From: an uncultured Acidimicrobiaceae bacterium
GTDB taxonomy: Bacteria > Actinomycetota > Acidimicrobiia > Acidimicrobiales > Microtrichaceae
Direction: 5' to 3'
NCBI GenBank assembly: GCA_937868025.1
Contig: CALMLJ010000453.1
Location: 1-44,403 of the forward strand
Length of the DNA stretch: 44,403 nucleotides
Shown: piece after piece, positions 1-7,896 of the stretch
Layout of the letters: each line of letters begins with the position of its first letter
Position numbering within the stretch: the first letter of the stretch is position 1
Made by a program: the position numbers and the translations under genes
The notes under the pieces: generated by a model
Database searches by the model: none
What the model was told of the DNA's origin: nothing
The model's input: only the letters and a program-made list of their open reading frames with translations

Positions 1-1
1 C

Positions 2-649
2 GTGGGCACCAACGTGTTGGACATCCTGCCGTGGGTGCGGGCGACGGCCGGTCTGTTGCAGGTCCCCGCCGGGACAGTGGTGCGCGACCCCGCCACGGGT
101 TCGGCATGGCGTGTGCAACGCGACGGCTACCGCCGGCTGGTGCCGACCGGCGAGGCGCTCGCGTGCCTGACCGAGGCGGGCGTACCCGTCGCCGAGCACG
201 ATCTCGTCACGATCGAACAGATCCCCGAGGCCGTCGGCGAGGTGGAGAACTGCGCCCTCGCCCAACGATCCGTCGCCGTCTCGCCCGTCACGACGATCAC
301 CCCGCCGGCGACCACACCCACGAGCCTCGCCGTGGTGACCACCACACCCTCACCGGTGGTCGTGAACGCCCCGGCGATCGCGGCACCGATCGCCGCCGAG
401 GTGGCGGCGCCTCCCGCGGCGAGCCCCGCCCCGACCGCAGTCGCCGGAGCGACGCAACCGAAGCGGCCGGCGGGGACGGTTGCGGTGTGGACCTACGAGG
501 GCCCCGTCGTGTCGTCGACCGACACCTGGCTCGCCATCACCGGACGCGACCAACGCCTGCTCCTCGGCGGAGCGCTCCTGCTCCTGGGAACCGGCGCCGC
601 CGCGGTCACGGTGCAACTCCGACTCCGGCGGGCGTACACCCGGCACTGA
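2..649 (+). CDS. C-terminal part of a membrane-anchored surface protein (5' end probably outside the window)
   Basis: 215 residues are readable. A GTG lies at the first in-frame position, but the window starts there, so the true start is probably upstream. The first ~85 residues look like a small globular domain. They are followed by ~70 residues rich in Ala, Pro, Thr and Val, a typical wall-spanning linker. Near residues 185-203 there is one hydrophobic helix, then a short basic tail (LRLRRAYTRH). This layout suggests an extracellular protein held by a C-terminal membrane anchor. I see no LPXTG sortase motif. No family is recognised and the function is unknown. It converges on the esterase gene, with 24 bases between them and no clear terminator. 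Confidence 0.6.
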   Translation: MGTNVLDILPWVRATAGLLQVPAGTVVRDPATGSAWRVQRDGYRRLVPTGEALACLTEAGVPVAEHDLVTIEQIPEAVGEVENCALAQRSVAVSPVTTITPPATTPTSLAVVTTTPSPVVVNAPAIAAPIAAEVAAPPAASPAPTAVAGATQPKRPAGTVAVWTYEGPVVSSTDTWLAITGRDQRLLLGGALLLLGTGAAAVTVQLRLRRAYTRH

Positions 650-673
650 GGACCAGACGCCGCCGGCGCGCTC

Positions 674-1561
674 TCAGCCCTTCGGGTGCGCGAGGAGGAA
701 GTCGATCACCTGTGCCGTGAACGAGTCGCTCAGCTCGGGAACGTGCTCACCGTCGGGCTGGGTCCACAGCTCGACGGCGGTGCCGGCCCGGCACCCGCTG
801 TAGGCCGTGACCGTCGCTGCCGGCATCGCCTTCTCGAGATCCCGCGACGACGGGTCGCCGGGCGCCGCCGTGTCGTCGCAGCCGTCGAACTTCGCCCACT
901 CGAGGACCGACTGCGCAGCGCTCGGGTAGGCCGGCGCGTTCGGGTCGGCGTCGTCGTTGCGCCCGCCCTCGTACCGGATCACGGTGTCAGCCGTGCCGTG
1001 GATCTCCACGACCGACACCGGTTCGGAGGGATCACAGGCGGAGCTGTCCTCGTTCATCGCTCCTTCGAGCGACACGATCCCGGCGATGAGGTCGGCGTGG
1101 TCACAGGCCAGGCGATAGGCCATGAAGCCACCGTTGCTGTGGCCGAGCACGAAGATACGCCGATCGTCGACCGCGTAGTCCTTCCGCACCGCGGCGATCA
1201 CGGCGGCGAGATACGCGGAGTCGTCCACGTCGGAATCGGGCGGAGCGCAACACGCCGCCGTCGCGTTCCAGAACGTCTTGCCCTCGGCGTTCTTCGTGCC
1301 TTCGGGCGCCACGTAGAGGATGCCCCGGGGATCGGTCACCGCGTCGAGCCCGAAGTAGAGGCTCTGCACCTTGGCCTCCAGGGCGTACCCGTGCAGGACG
1401 ATCAGCAGCGGCGCCGGCGTCGCCTCGTCGTAGCCCGGCGGAACGTGGACCTCGTAGGGGCGATCATCCAGCGGCGAGTCGGTTCCGGAACACGCTGCGA
1501 GGAGGACGGCGAGCATCGCGACGACGATCGGGAGCGGACGTCGTCGGGAACGGATCGTCAT
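674..1561 (-). CDS. LpqC-like secreted lipoprotein esterase (polyhydroxybutyrate depolymerase family)
   Basis: 295 residues, alpha/beta-hydrolase fold. The N-terminus is a lipoprotein signal peptide ending in a lipobox (VLLAAC), so the protein should be exported and lipid-anchored. The putative triad is visible: Ser in GHSNGG, Asp in HGTADTVI, His in DGEHVPE; the HGYAL stretch fits the oxyanion region. The family is the LpqC / poly(3-hydroxybutyrate) depolymerase / feruloyl esterase group, which cleaves ester bonds; the real substrate cannot be told. The start was placed at ATG 1561. It begins the signal peptide directly and is preceded by a TACCCT box six bases upstream; a longer reading upstream has no signal-like sequence. 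It is transcribed divergently from the DUF1206 gene. Confidence 0.82.
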   Translation of the reverse strand: MTIRSRRRPLPIVVAMLAVLLAACSGTDSPLDDRPYEVHVPPGYDEATPAPLLIVLHGYALEAKVQSLYFGLDAVTDPRGILYVAPEGTKNAEGKTFWNATAACCAPPDSDVDDSAYLAAVIAAVRKDYAVDDRRIFVLGHSNGGFMAYRLACDHADLIAGIVSLEGAMNEDSSACDPSEPVSVVEIHGTADTVIRYEGGRNDDADPNAPAYPSAAQSVLEWAKFDGCDDTAAPGDPSSRDLEKAMPAATVTAYSGCRAGTAVELWTQPDGEHVPELSDSFTAQVIDFLLAHPKG

Positions 1562-1567
1562 GGACCG

Positions 1568-1573
1568 AGGGTA
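1568..1573 (-). promoter_or_regulatory. Putative -10 box (TACCCT), leaderless start of the LpqC-like gene
   Basis: TACCCT ends 6 bases before ATG 1561 and no ribosome binding site is present. This matches the TANNNT box seen 6-8 bases before many other starts in the window. Confidence 0.5.
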
Positions 1574-1660
1574 GGCGGCGGCCCGGTCTCGCGCGCGTGG
1601 GCAGGGTTGTCGACGCGATCCATCGGGTACTCGTGCACGGCTGGCGGCAAGGGAGACACG

Positions 1661-2467
1661 ATGCAAGCACGACGAGGCGACGGGCCGGGGTGGAAGGATC
1701 GGCTCGGACGGATCGGCCTGACTGGTCGGGGGGCGCTCTACGGAGTGATCGCCGTGTTGGCACTCCAACTCGCAGTCGGATCACCGGAAGGTGACGCCTC
1801 GCCCCAAGGCGCGATCGAGTGGATCGCAGGTCAACCGTTCGGCAAGTTCCTCCTCGTCCTCATGACCAGTGCCCTGTTCTCACTCGCCGCCTGGCGGATC
1901 CTCGACGCCGTGTTCGGCGACCCCGTCGAGGGTGACAGTGCGTCGGATCGGGCCCGCTTCGCGGCGAAGGCCGCCGTCTACCTCGGGTTCGCGATCGCCT
2001 CCCTCTCGGCCATGCTCGCCAACTGGTCCGGGACCTCCGGCTCGGGCTCAGGATCGAGTGACGGCCAAACGCAGAAGGAGGCGACGGCATTCGTCATCGG
2101 CTGGCCGATGGGCCAATGGATCGTCGGCGCCGTCGGCCTCGGCGTCACCGGTTACGCCGTCTACATGTTCAAGCACCATGCGATCGACGAGAAGTTCATG
2201 AAGCGCCTGTCAACCGACCTCACCACCGTGCGCACGCTCGGCCGGGCCGGCTACGGGGCACGATCGGTCGTCTGGGCGGTCGTCGGTGGGCTGCTCATCC
2301 AAGCGGCGGTCACCTACGACCCGAACAAGGCCGGCGGTCTGTCGGCGGCCCTCCAACGGCTGGCCCAAACGACCGGCGGGCCCGTGCTCCTCGCGCTCGT
2401 CGCACTCGGACTGTTCGCATTCGCCGCCTTCTGTGTCGCCGAGGCGAAGTACCGCCGAGCCGCATGA
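1661..2467 (+). CDS. DUF1206 family membrane protein
   Basis: 268 residues. Three repeats of a two-helix unit are visible. Each begins with a Gly/Arg-rich amphipathic segment (LGRIGLTGRGALYG; ASDRARFAAKAAVYLG; TVRTLGRAGYGARSV) followed by hydrophobic helices, giving about six membrane segments in all. This is the DUF1206 architecture, an actinobacterial and cyanobacterial membrane family with no established function. The ATG at 1661 has a good ribosome binding site (AAGGGAG). The long open frame upstream of it is antisense to the esterase and is not coding. It stands alone, followed by tRNA-Lys. Confidence 0.85.
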   Translation: MQARRGDGPGWKDRLGRIGLTGRGALYGVIAVLALQLAVGSPEGDASPQGAIEWIAGQPFGKFLLVLMTSALFSLAAWRILDAVFGDPVEGDSASDRARFAAKAAVYLGFAIASLSAMLANWSGTSGSGSGSSDGQTQKEATAFVIGWPMGQWIVGAVGLGVTGYAVYMFKHHAIDEKFMKRLSTDLTTVRTLGRAGYGARSVVWAVVGGLLIQAAVTYDPNKAGGLSAALQRLAQTTGGPVLLALVALGLFAFAAFCVAEAKYRRAA

Positions 2468-2635
2468 CCCACCTCGAGGTCGCCGTGCTCCCGAACGGGG
2501 AACACGCCGCGAACTCGCGAAGTGGCGCGGCGCCGTCGTCGACGCCTCGGTCCGCAGCATCGCTGGCTTCCAGAACCTCCGGGACCCGGCCACTACCCGC
2601 TGGCAGCGTTTCGCGCCGCGTACTAGACCAGTCCC

Positions 2636-2709
2636 GCCCCTGTGGCGCAGTTGGTTAGCGCAGCGGACTTTTAATCCGAGGGTCGTGGGTTCGAGTCCCA
2701 CCGGGGGCA
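2636..2709 (+). tRNA. tRNA-Lys (anticodon TTT)
   Basis: The cloverleaf can be folded by eye. The acceptor arm GCCCCTG (2636-2642) pairs with CGGGGGC (2702-2708) with one G-T pair; the discriminator A is at 2709. The anticodon loop is CTTTTAA with TTT at 2670-2672, and the T-arm GTGGG-TTCGAGT-CCCAC is canonical. CCA is not encoded. The vanX stop codon lies only 25 bases beyond the 3' end, so the resistance locus abuts this tRNA. Confidence 0.95.
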
Positions 2710-2733
2710 CGATTGGATCCAGTGGCCTCGACG

Positions 2734-3372
2734 TCAGTCGACGCTCTGGAACCTTCCGGGAACGGACTCGATCGGGAAGTCGAAGTAGGTGTCCGGAAAC
2801 GGCTCGTCGCGAAGGGTGTAGTGCCACCACTCGAACTCGTAGGCGTCGAAGCCGCTCACCTCCATGACCGTTCGGAGCGCGAGCCGGTTCGACGTCTCGA
2901 CACTGGTGATCCCGGTAGCGCCGTGATGGGAGACGGGATCCATCAGGTCGTGACGTCCACCCATCGCAGCCAACTCACCCGAGTCGAGGTGGAACAGCGT
3001 GAGGTCGACCGTGCTGCCCCGGCTGTGTCCGGATCGTGCGGCGATGTACCCCCGGTCGAACATCTCCGTGCGTTCGATGTTCGGGTAGTGCCGATCCTTG
3101 GTCCGACCGTCCTCGGGTTGCTCGGACCACCGCGCGAACGCGTCGACGGCCCGCTGAGGGCGGTAGCCGTCCCAGACGAGCAAGCCGAACCCGAGGGACC
3201 CCGCAACATCACGGGCCAGCAGCAAGGCCGCGCACAGCGCCTGCGTTCCGACGACCCGGTTGACCGCGTACCCGTCGACCGGCCGGCCCGTGAAGTTGTC
3301 CCACGTCGCGTACTTGGCGTCGCAACGGACCCCGGGGACGGCTTCGTCGACGAACAACCACGGCCCGCTCAC
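2734..3372 (-). CDS. vanX: D-alanyl-D-alanine dipeptidase VanX
   Basis: 212 residues; a zinc dipeptidase (peptidase M15D) that hydrolyses cytoplasmic D-Ala-D-Ala so that only D-Ala-D-Lac enters the cell wall precursor. Diagnostic residues fall at the same numbers as in enterococcal VanX: Arg71 (WDGYRP), zinc ligands His116 and Asp123 (SGHSRGSTVD), catalytic Glu181 and zinc ligand His184 (EWWHY). The conserved N-terminal stretch DAKYATWDNFTG is also present. The GTG start at 3372 overlaps the ligase stop by four bases (GTGA), indicating translational coupling. It is the last gene of the vanYHAX operon. Assignment is very secure because of full-length similarity to the family as I know it. Confidence 0.96.
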   Translation of the reverse strand: MSGPWLFVDEAVPGVRCDAKYATWDNFTGRPVDGYAVNRVVGTQALCAALLLARDVAGSLGFGLLVWDGYRPQRAVDAFARWSEQPEDGRTKDRHYPNIERTEMFDRGYIAARSGHSRGSTVDLTLFHLDSGELAAMGGRHDLMDPVSHHGATGITSVETSNRLALRTVMEVSGFDAYEFEWWHYTLRDEPFPDTYFDFPIESVPGRFQSVD

Positions 3373-4418
3373 GACGACCCGTCCGCCATCGCCAGGGCGA
3401 CGAGGCGCTCGATGACGTCGCCGAGCGACCAGCCGGCGGCTGCCATCATCCGGGGATACCGGCTGTAGGAGGTCAACCCCGGGAGCGTGTTCACCTCGTT
3501 CAGCACCACATCGCCGTCCGGGGTCACGAACATGTCGACCCGAGCGAGGCCGCGGCAACCCAGGGCACGGTAGATCGCGAGTGCGGTCTCGCGGACGAGC
3601 TGCGCCGTCTCCTCGGGGATGTCGGCCGGGACGGTGACCGTCGAGTTCTCCGAGCCGTGTTCGGGATCGTCTTCCTGGTGGATGCGGAAGAGGCCGTGCG
3701 ACAACGAGATCCGGTCGAGGCAGCCGACGGACAACTCGGTGCCGCGACCGAGCACGGCGCAGCCCACCTCGGTGCCGACGACGGCCTGCTCGATCACGAC
3801 CTTCGAGTCGTACGTGCGAGCAGCGGCCAGCGCCTCCGACAGCTCACCTCCGTGTTCCACACGAGTCACCCCGAACGACGAGCCCGAGCGCGCCGGCTTC
3901 ACGTAGAGCGGGTACTCGAGGCCGGACAGGTCACCGACGCCGACGTCCTCTCTGGTCACGACCCGAAACGTCGGGGTCGAGATCCCGGCGGCGCTGCAAA
4001 CCACGTAGGCGAGGGACTTGTCCATACACAACGCTGAGCTCTGGATGTCGCAGCCGACGTACGGGATGCCGGCGAGTTCGAGAAGTCCCTGGATCGCGCC
4101 GTCCTCGCCGGAGGTGCCGTGCAGGACGGCGAACACCACGTCCAACCGCAGCGACTCGTATCGATCGGGATGCTGCCCCGGCACGAGGAGACCATGAACC
4201 GTCCGATCCGGCGACAGCACCACGGGCCGACCCCGGAGCTCCCAGCCGTCCTCCGGCCCGTCACACCAGCTCCACGCACCATCGAGGGTGATGCCGAGGA
4301 AGACCGGTTCGAAGCGCGCCCGGTCGAGATGCCGAGCGACCTCCCGAGCCGACTTCACCGAGACGGCGTGTTCCTCAGAGCACCCCCCGAACACGATGCC
4401 GATCCTCGTTCGATCCAT
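3369..4418 (-). CDS. vanA: D-alanine--D-lactate ligase (VanA type)
   Basis: 349 residues, full length. ATP-grasp ligase that joins D-Ala to D-lactate, giving depsipeptide-terminated precursors with low vancomycin affinity. Visible hallmarks are the N-terminal GGCSEEH, the family stretch VGCDIQSSALCMDKS, the ATP-grasp segment KPARSGSSFGV, and RGLARVDMF plus NEVNTLPG at the metal site. The omega-loop FRIHQE carries His247, equivalent to VanA His244, the residue associated with D-lactate over D-alanine selection. So D-Lac specificity is expected rather than a housekeeping Ddl or D-Ser type. ATG 4418 has a strong ribosome binding site (AAGGGAGAAGG). The gene start lies 44 bases inside the end of vanH. 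Confidence 0.96.
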   Translation of the reverse strand: MDRTRIGIVFGGCSEEHAVSVKSAREVARHLDRARFEPVFLGITLDGAWSWCDGPEDGWELRGRPVVLSPDRTVHGLLVPGQHPDRYESLRLDVVFAVLHGTSGEDGAIQGLLELAGIPYVGCDIQSSALCMDKSLAYVVCSAAGISTPTFRVVTREDVGVGDLSGLEYPLYVKPARSGSSFGVTRVEHGGELSEALAAARTYDSKVVIEQAVVGTEVGCAVLGRGTELSVGCLDRISLSHGLFRIHQEDDPEHGSENSTVTVPADIPEETAQLVRETALAIYRALGCRGLARVDMFVTPDGDVVLNEVNTLPGLTSYSRYPRMMAAAGWSLGDVIERLVALAMADGSS

Positions 4419-5370
4419 ACCTTCTCCCTTCGAATCGAGCGCAGTTGCGCAACGACGTGACGAACATCTCGGCGAGTGCACGGTCGGTGTAGAACGCGAC
4501 GTGCGGGGTGATGACCACGTTCGGCAACCGCTGCAACCGGGCAATCGCCGACTGGTCGTCGCGTACACCGGAGCAGTCGGCGTAGAACGTCCCGCGCTCC
4601 CCTTCGATGACGTCGAGGGCAGCGCCTGCGAGATGCCCGGTTTCCAGCGCGGCGATGAGCGCCTCGTTCTCCACGAGTGCGCCGCGCCCGGTGTTCACGA
4701 GGAAGGCGCCCGGCTTCATGAGGGCGAGCCGTGATCGATCGAGAAGATGATGCGTGTCGCTCGTGAGCGGTGTGTGCAGCGTGACCACGTCGCTCTCGCG
4801 AACCAGCTCGTCGAGCGGGACGTGAGGAACCGAGCCGCTCGCGCTCCGGTCATGGCCGAGAAGCCGGCACCCGAACCCTCGAAGCCGATCGATGACCGCG
4901 GAACCGATTCGGCCGGTTCCGACGATGCCGATCGTCAGGTCGCGCAGCTCGCGTCCCGGCGTCTCGGGCAACCGGTAGTCCCCGGCATCCGCGCGACCGA
5001 CGGTCGTTCGCGCGTGGCGCACGGCCATCAGGATCAGCATGAGCGTGTGGTCCGCGACGCTGTCGGCTGAGTACTCGACGTTCTCCACGACGATGCCGTG
5101 GTGTCGGGCATCGAGGACATCGATGTGGTCGGTGCCGGCACTCCTCGTGCTGACGTAGGTGACGCCGGATGCCCGGAGCGCCGCGAGAAGCTCGGGCCCG
5201 ACCACGCAGTCGTGACCGATGCTGATGCACCGGTTGCCGGCGACCAGTTCGAGGTGGTGGATGGAGGGAGCGGCCGCGGTGACGGTCGCCGACAACCCCA
5301 GCCGGAGCGCCTCCCGTTCGACCACCCCGAGCACGTCGGGGCGACAGCCGAACACGGTGACCCCGCTCAC
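4375..5370 (-). CDS. vanH: D-lactate dehydrogenase VanH
   Basis: 331 residues; D-isomer-specific 2-hydroxyacid dehydrogenase that reduces pyruvate to D-lactate with NAD(P)H, supplying the VanA ligase. The Rossmann dinucleotide motif GTGRIG is at 151-156. The catalytic Arg229 (NTGRG), Glu258 (DVIEGE) and His290 (ITPH) are present. VanH-specific stretches such as RLRGFGC and FLVNTGRG match the family as I know it. The GTG start at 5370 overlaps the vanY stop by four bases (GTGA). The 3' end runs 44 bases into vanA. Tight overlaps on both sides mean one transcript with vanY, vanA and vanX. Confidence 0.95.
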   Translation of the reverse strand: MSGVTVFGCRPDVLGVVEREALRLGLSATVTAAAPSIHHLELVAGNRCISIGHDCVVGPELLAALRASGVTYVSTRSAGTDHIDVLDARHHGIVVENVEYSADSVADHTLMLILMAVRHARTTVGRADAGDYRLPETPGRELRDLTIGIVGTGRIGSAVIDRLRGFGCRLLGHDRSASGSVPHVPLDELVRESDVVTLHTPLTSDTHHLLDRSRLALMKPGAFLVNTGRGALVENEALIAALETGHLAGAALDVIEGERGTFYADCSGVRDDQSAIARLQRLPNVVITPHVAFYTDRALAEMFVTSLRNCARFEGRRYGSNEDRHRVRGVL

Positions 5371-5918
5371 CGCATCCTCGGATCGTGCGACGCGTCGGGG
5401 TACCGGCGCGGACAGCCATCGGACACTGCCGCCGACCGCAGCTCGAAATGCCACGGCTCGTTGTCGTAGATGCGGCACAGTCCGTACGCGACGCCGTGCT
5501 CGGACAACCAGGCCGATGCACCGTGTCCCCCGACGTCGACCGCGTCGCCCGACACGTGTGCCGATCGGGAGGGCGGCGCCACCCACCGGGCAGCGATCTC
5601 GGCCGAGCCGTACCTCGTCACGGCCTCTGCGAGCAGGTCCGCCTGCTCGGCGGACGACCGCCAACCACTCTTGATGTCGAGCACAACGCCGTCTCGATCG
5701 GCGTCGGTCGTGGCCCGCCGGAGCGCGTCGAGAAGATCGGGGGCGAGACGCGACACGGCCGGGACGTCGAGGTCGAACACCGTGGTGCCATCGGGGACGA
5801 CGCGTTCGGAGCTCGTGCCGGACCACTGCCACGCGACCAGGCACACCACGACACCGACGAGGACAACTGCGATGGTGGGACGGGTCGCCGAGCGCGCTAC
5901 AGAGCGAGTGGAGGACAT
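5367..5918 (-). CDS. vanY: VanY-like membrane-anchored D,D-carboxypeptidase (peptidase M15)
   Basis: 183 residues. One N-terminal membrane helix (about 13-31) puts the catalytic part outside the membrane. The M15 zinc site is complete: His121 and Asp128 in SAHVSGDAVDV, then Glu154 and His157 in EPWHFE; SGWRS (residues 84-88) fits the substrate-binding arginine. Family role: removes the terminal D-Ala from pentapeptide that escaped VanX, supporting glycopeptide resistance. It is the first gene of the operon, diverging from vanR and overlapping vanH by four bases. It is shorter than enterococcal VanY (about 300 residues), so the name rests on the motif and context. A general M15 carboxypeptidase is the alternative. 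Confidence 0.82.
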   Translation of the reverse strand: MSSTRSVARSATRPTIAVVLVGVVVCLVAWQWSGTSSERVVPDGTTVFDLDVPAVSRLAPDLLDALRRATTDADRDGVVLDIKSGWRSSAEQADLLAEAVTRYGSAEIAARWVAPPSRSAHVSGDAVDVGGHGASAWLSEHGVAYGLCRIYDNEPWHFELRSAAVSDGCPRRYPDASHDPRMR

Positions 5919-6004
5919 GGCCTCACTCGAGCGGATCCGACGTTGTCACAGCGTCTGCACTTTTCGATATGCCGACGACAGGTCGTCGCTGCGAACATCG
6001 GGGT
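5919..6004. promoter_or_regulatory. vanY-vanR divergent promoter region with a palindrome
   Basis: This 86-base gap must hold both promoters. For vanR (+) a candidate is TTGTCA (5943-5948) with CGATAT (5965-5970). For vanY (-), reading the other strand, TTCGCA is followed 17 bases later by GCATAT. Between these last two boxes lies a perfect inverted repeat, CGACGAC-AG-GTCGTCG (5973-5988), a good position for an operator. VanR is an OmpR-type regulator and may instead use direct repeats, so the palindrome is only a candidate site. Confidence 0.45.
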
Positions 6005-6736
6005 ATGCGGGTCTTGATCGTCGAGGATGAGCCGTTGCTGGCTGACGCCATCCGCGACGGCCTCCGCCTGGAGGCGATCGCGGCCGACGTGGCCGGCGAC
6101 GGTGACACGGCACTGGCACTCCTCGATGTCAACACCTACGACATCGCGGTGCTCGACCGCGACATCCCGGGCCCATCGGGTGACGAGGTCGCCGCCCGAA
6201 TCGTCGCGTCCGGCAGTGGCATGCCGATCCTGATGCTGACTGCGGCGAGCGGGCTCGATGACAAGGTGTCCGGGTTCGAACTCGGCGCCGACGACTACCT
6301 GACGAAGCCCTTCGAGCTCCGTGAGCTCGTGCTCCGCTTGCGAGCGCTCGACCGCCGCCGGGCCGACCCCCGACCACCGATCCGCGAACTCGCAGGCCTC
6401 CGGCTGGATCCGTTCCGCCGGGAGGTCTACCGCGACGGCCGCTACGTCGCACTGACGAGGAAGCAGTTCGCAGTGCTCGAAGTACTTGTCGACGCGAGCG
6501 GAGGGGTCATCAGCGCCGAGGAACTCCTCGAGCGGGCGTGGGACGCGCACGCCGATCCGTTCACCAACGCCGTCCGGATCACCGTCTCCGCGCTCCGCAA
6601 GCGGCTCGGCGAGCCGTGGCTCATCGTCACCGTTCCCGGCGTCGGCTACCGCATCGACGCGACTCCCGTCGGCGAGGTGCCCGAGACGGGCGGCACTGAC
6701 GGATCCGGTGCCGACGACGGCGGCGAACGTGCGTGA
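6005..6736 (+). CDS. vanR: Two-component response regulator VanR
   Basis: 243 residues, OmpR/PhoB type. The receiver domain shows Glu7-Asp8 (VEDEP), phospho-acceptor Asp51 (VLDRDIPGPSG) and the conserved Lys in YLTKPF. The C-terminal winged helix carries LTRKQFAVLEVL and the recognition-helix region NAVRITVSALRKRLG. The sequence resembles the Streptomyces VanR that I know, more than enterococcal VanR. It should activate vanYHAX and itself when phosphorylated by VanS. Start at ATG 6005, the first residue of the typical receiver (MRVLIVEDEP). It lies 86 bases from divergent vanY. The C-terminus has a ~20-residue Gly/Asp-rich tail. Confidence 0.93.
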   Translation: MRVLIVEDEPLLADAIRDGLRLEAIAADVAGDGDTALALLDVNTYDIAVLDRDIPGPSGDEVAARIVASGSGMPILMLTAASGLDDKVSGFELGADDYLTKPFELRELVLRLRALDRRRADPRPPIRELAGLRLDPFRREVYRDGRYVALTRKQFAVLEVLVDASGGVISAEELLERAWDAHADPFTNAVRITVSALRKRLGEPWLIVTVPGVGYRIDATPVGEVPETGGTDGSGADDGGERA

Positions 6737-7886
6737 GCCCACCTCCGCACGCCGTCCGGGAATGAGCGTTCGCCTCAAGCTCACCCTCAGCTATGCCGGG
6801 TTCCTCATGGTCGCCGGAGTGCTCCTGCTCGCGACGGTCTGGGTGTTCCTGCTGCGCTATGTGCCGGCGAGGATCGACGCCGTCTCGAGCGAGTCCTCCC
6901 CCGGAAGTCCGAGCACGTTCGTGCCCAGCCGGGTCGACCTCCTCAACGCGTTCGCTCCGAAAGCAGCCTGGGCGCTCGCGTTCCTCCTCGTGTTCGGCCT
7001 CGTAGGCGGATGGCTCCTCGCCGGCAGCATGCTCGCGCCCCTGCGCCGAATCACCGGTGTGGCACGGCAAGCCGGAGCGGGTTCGCTCTCACAACGAGTC
7101 CAGATGGAGGGCCGCAACGACGAGTTCCGGGAACTCGCCGACACCTTCGACACCATGCTGGCCCGACTCGAGGCACACGTCGCCGAACAACAGCGGTTCG
7201 CTGCCAACGCGTCGCACGAGCTCCGCACCCCGCTCGCGATCACCCAGGCGCTCTTGCAGGTCGCCCGAGAGGACCCGACCCGCGACGCCGACGAACTCGT
7301 CAAGCGCCTCATCCACGTCAACTCCCGTGCCATCGATCTGACCGAGGCGCTGCTGCTCCTCAGCCGCGCCGAACAGGGCGTGATGAGCCGCGAACCCGTC
7401 GACCTCTCCCTCCTGGCAGAGGACGCCGTCGAGACGCTCCTCCCACTCGCCGAGGACCGGGGGATCGCGATCGAGAACTCCGGCGAGGCGGCCACCACGT
7501 CGGGCTCGCGCACCCTGCTGCAGCAGGTCACGACCAACCTCGTGCACAACGCGATCGTCCACAATGTCCCGGCATCCGACCGCGACGAGGCAGGCTCGGT
7601 GTGGATCACCACGAGTCCTCGCGCCGACTGGGCGGCCCTCACCGTCGAGAACACCGGAGACGTCCTCACACCCGAACACGTCGCCACGCTGGTCGAGCCG
7701 TTCAACCGCGGGGCCGCCCGCGTTCGCACCGAGCACACCGGGGTCGGGCTCGGCCTCGCCATCGTCGACACGATCGTCGACGCTCACGGTGGGCGACTCG
7801 AGCTCACGCCACGCAGAGGCGGTGGACTCAGCGCAACGGTCCTGCTCCCACTCCTCACACCGTCGAGCGGAACCGCCGAGGTCTGA
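6729..7886 (+). CDS. vanS: Sensor histidine kinase VanS
   Basis: 385 residues from the GTG at 6729, which overlaps vanR by 8 bases. An in-frame ATG at 6762 would give 374 residues, and neither has a clear ribosome binding site. Order: membrane helix 1 (about 26-43), a short outer loop of roughly 35 residues, helix 2 (about 80-100), HAMP, then the dimerisation domain with phospho-acceptor His163 (NASHELRTPLAI). The kinase domain has N-box NLVHNAIVHN and G-box GVGLGLAIV. The short sensor loop and the opening SVRLKLTLSYAGF resemble Streptomyces VanS, which responds to glycopeptides. The inducing ligand here is inferred. It is followed head-on by the esterase gene. Confidence 0.92.
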   Translation: MREPTSARRPGMSVRLKLTLSYAGFLMVAGVLLLATVWVFLLRYVPARIDAVSSESSPGSPSTFVPSRVDLLNAFAPKAAWALAFLLVFGLVGGWLLAGSMLAPLRRITGVARQAGAGSLSQRVQMEGRNDEFRELADTFDTMLARLEAHVAEQQRFAANASHELRTPLAITQALLQVAREDPTRDADELVKRLIHVNSRAIDLTEALLLLSRAEQGVMSREPVDLSLLAEDAVETLLPLAEDRGIAIENSGEAATTSGSRTLLQQVTTNLVHNAIVHNVPASDRDEAGSVWITTSPRADWAALTVENTGDVLTPEHVATLVEPFNRGAARVRTEHTGVGLGLAIVDTIVDAHGGRLELTPRRGGGLSATVLLPLLTPSSGTAEV

Positions 7887-7896
7887 GCGCCGCTCG

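Noticed and set aside
686..1660. Long rightward open frame joined to the DUF1206 gene
   Set aside because: It runs antisense through the LpqC-like esterase, is Arg/Val-rich without domains, and the real gene has its own ribosome binding site and start at 1661.
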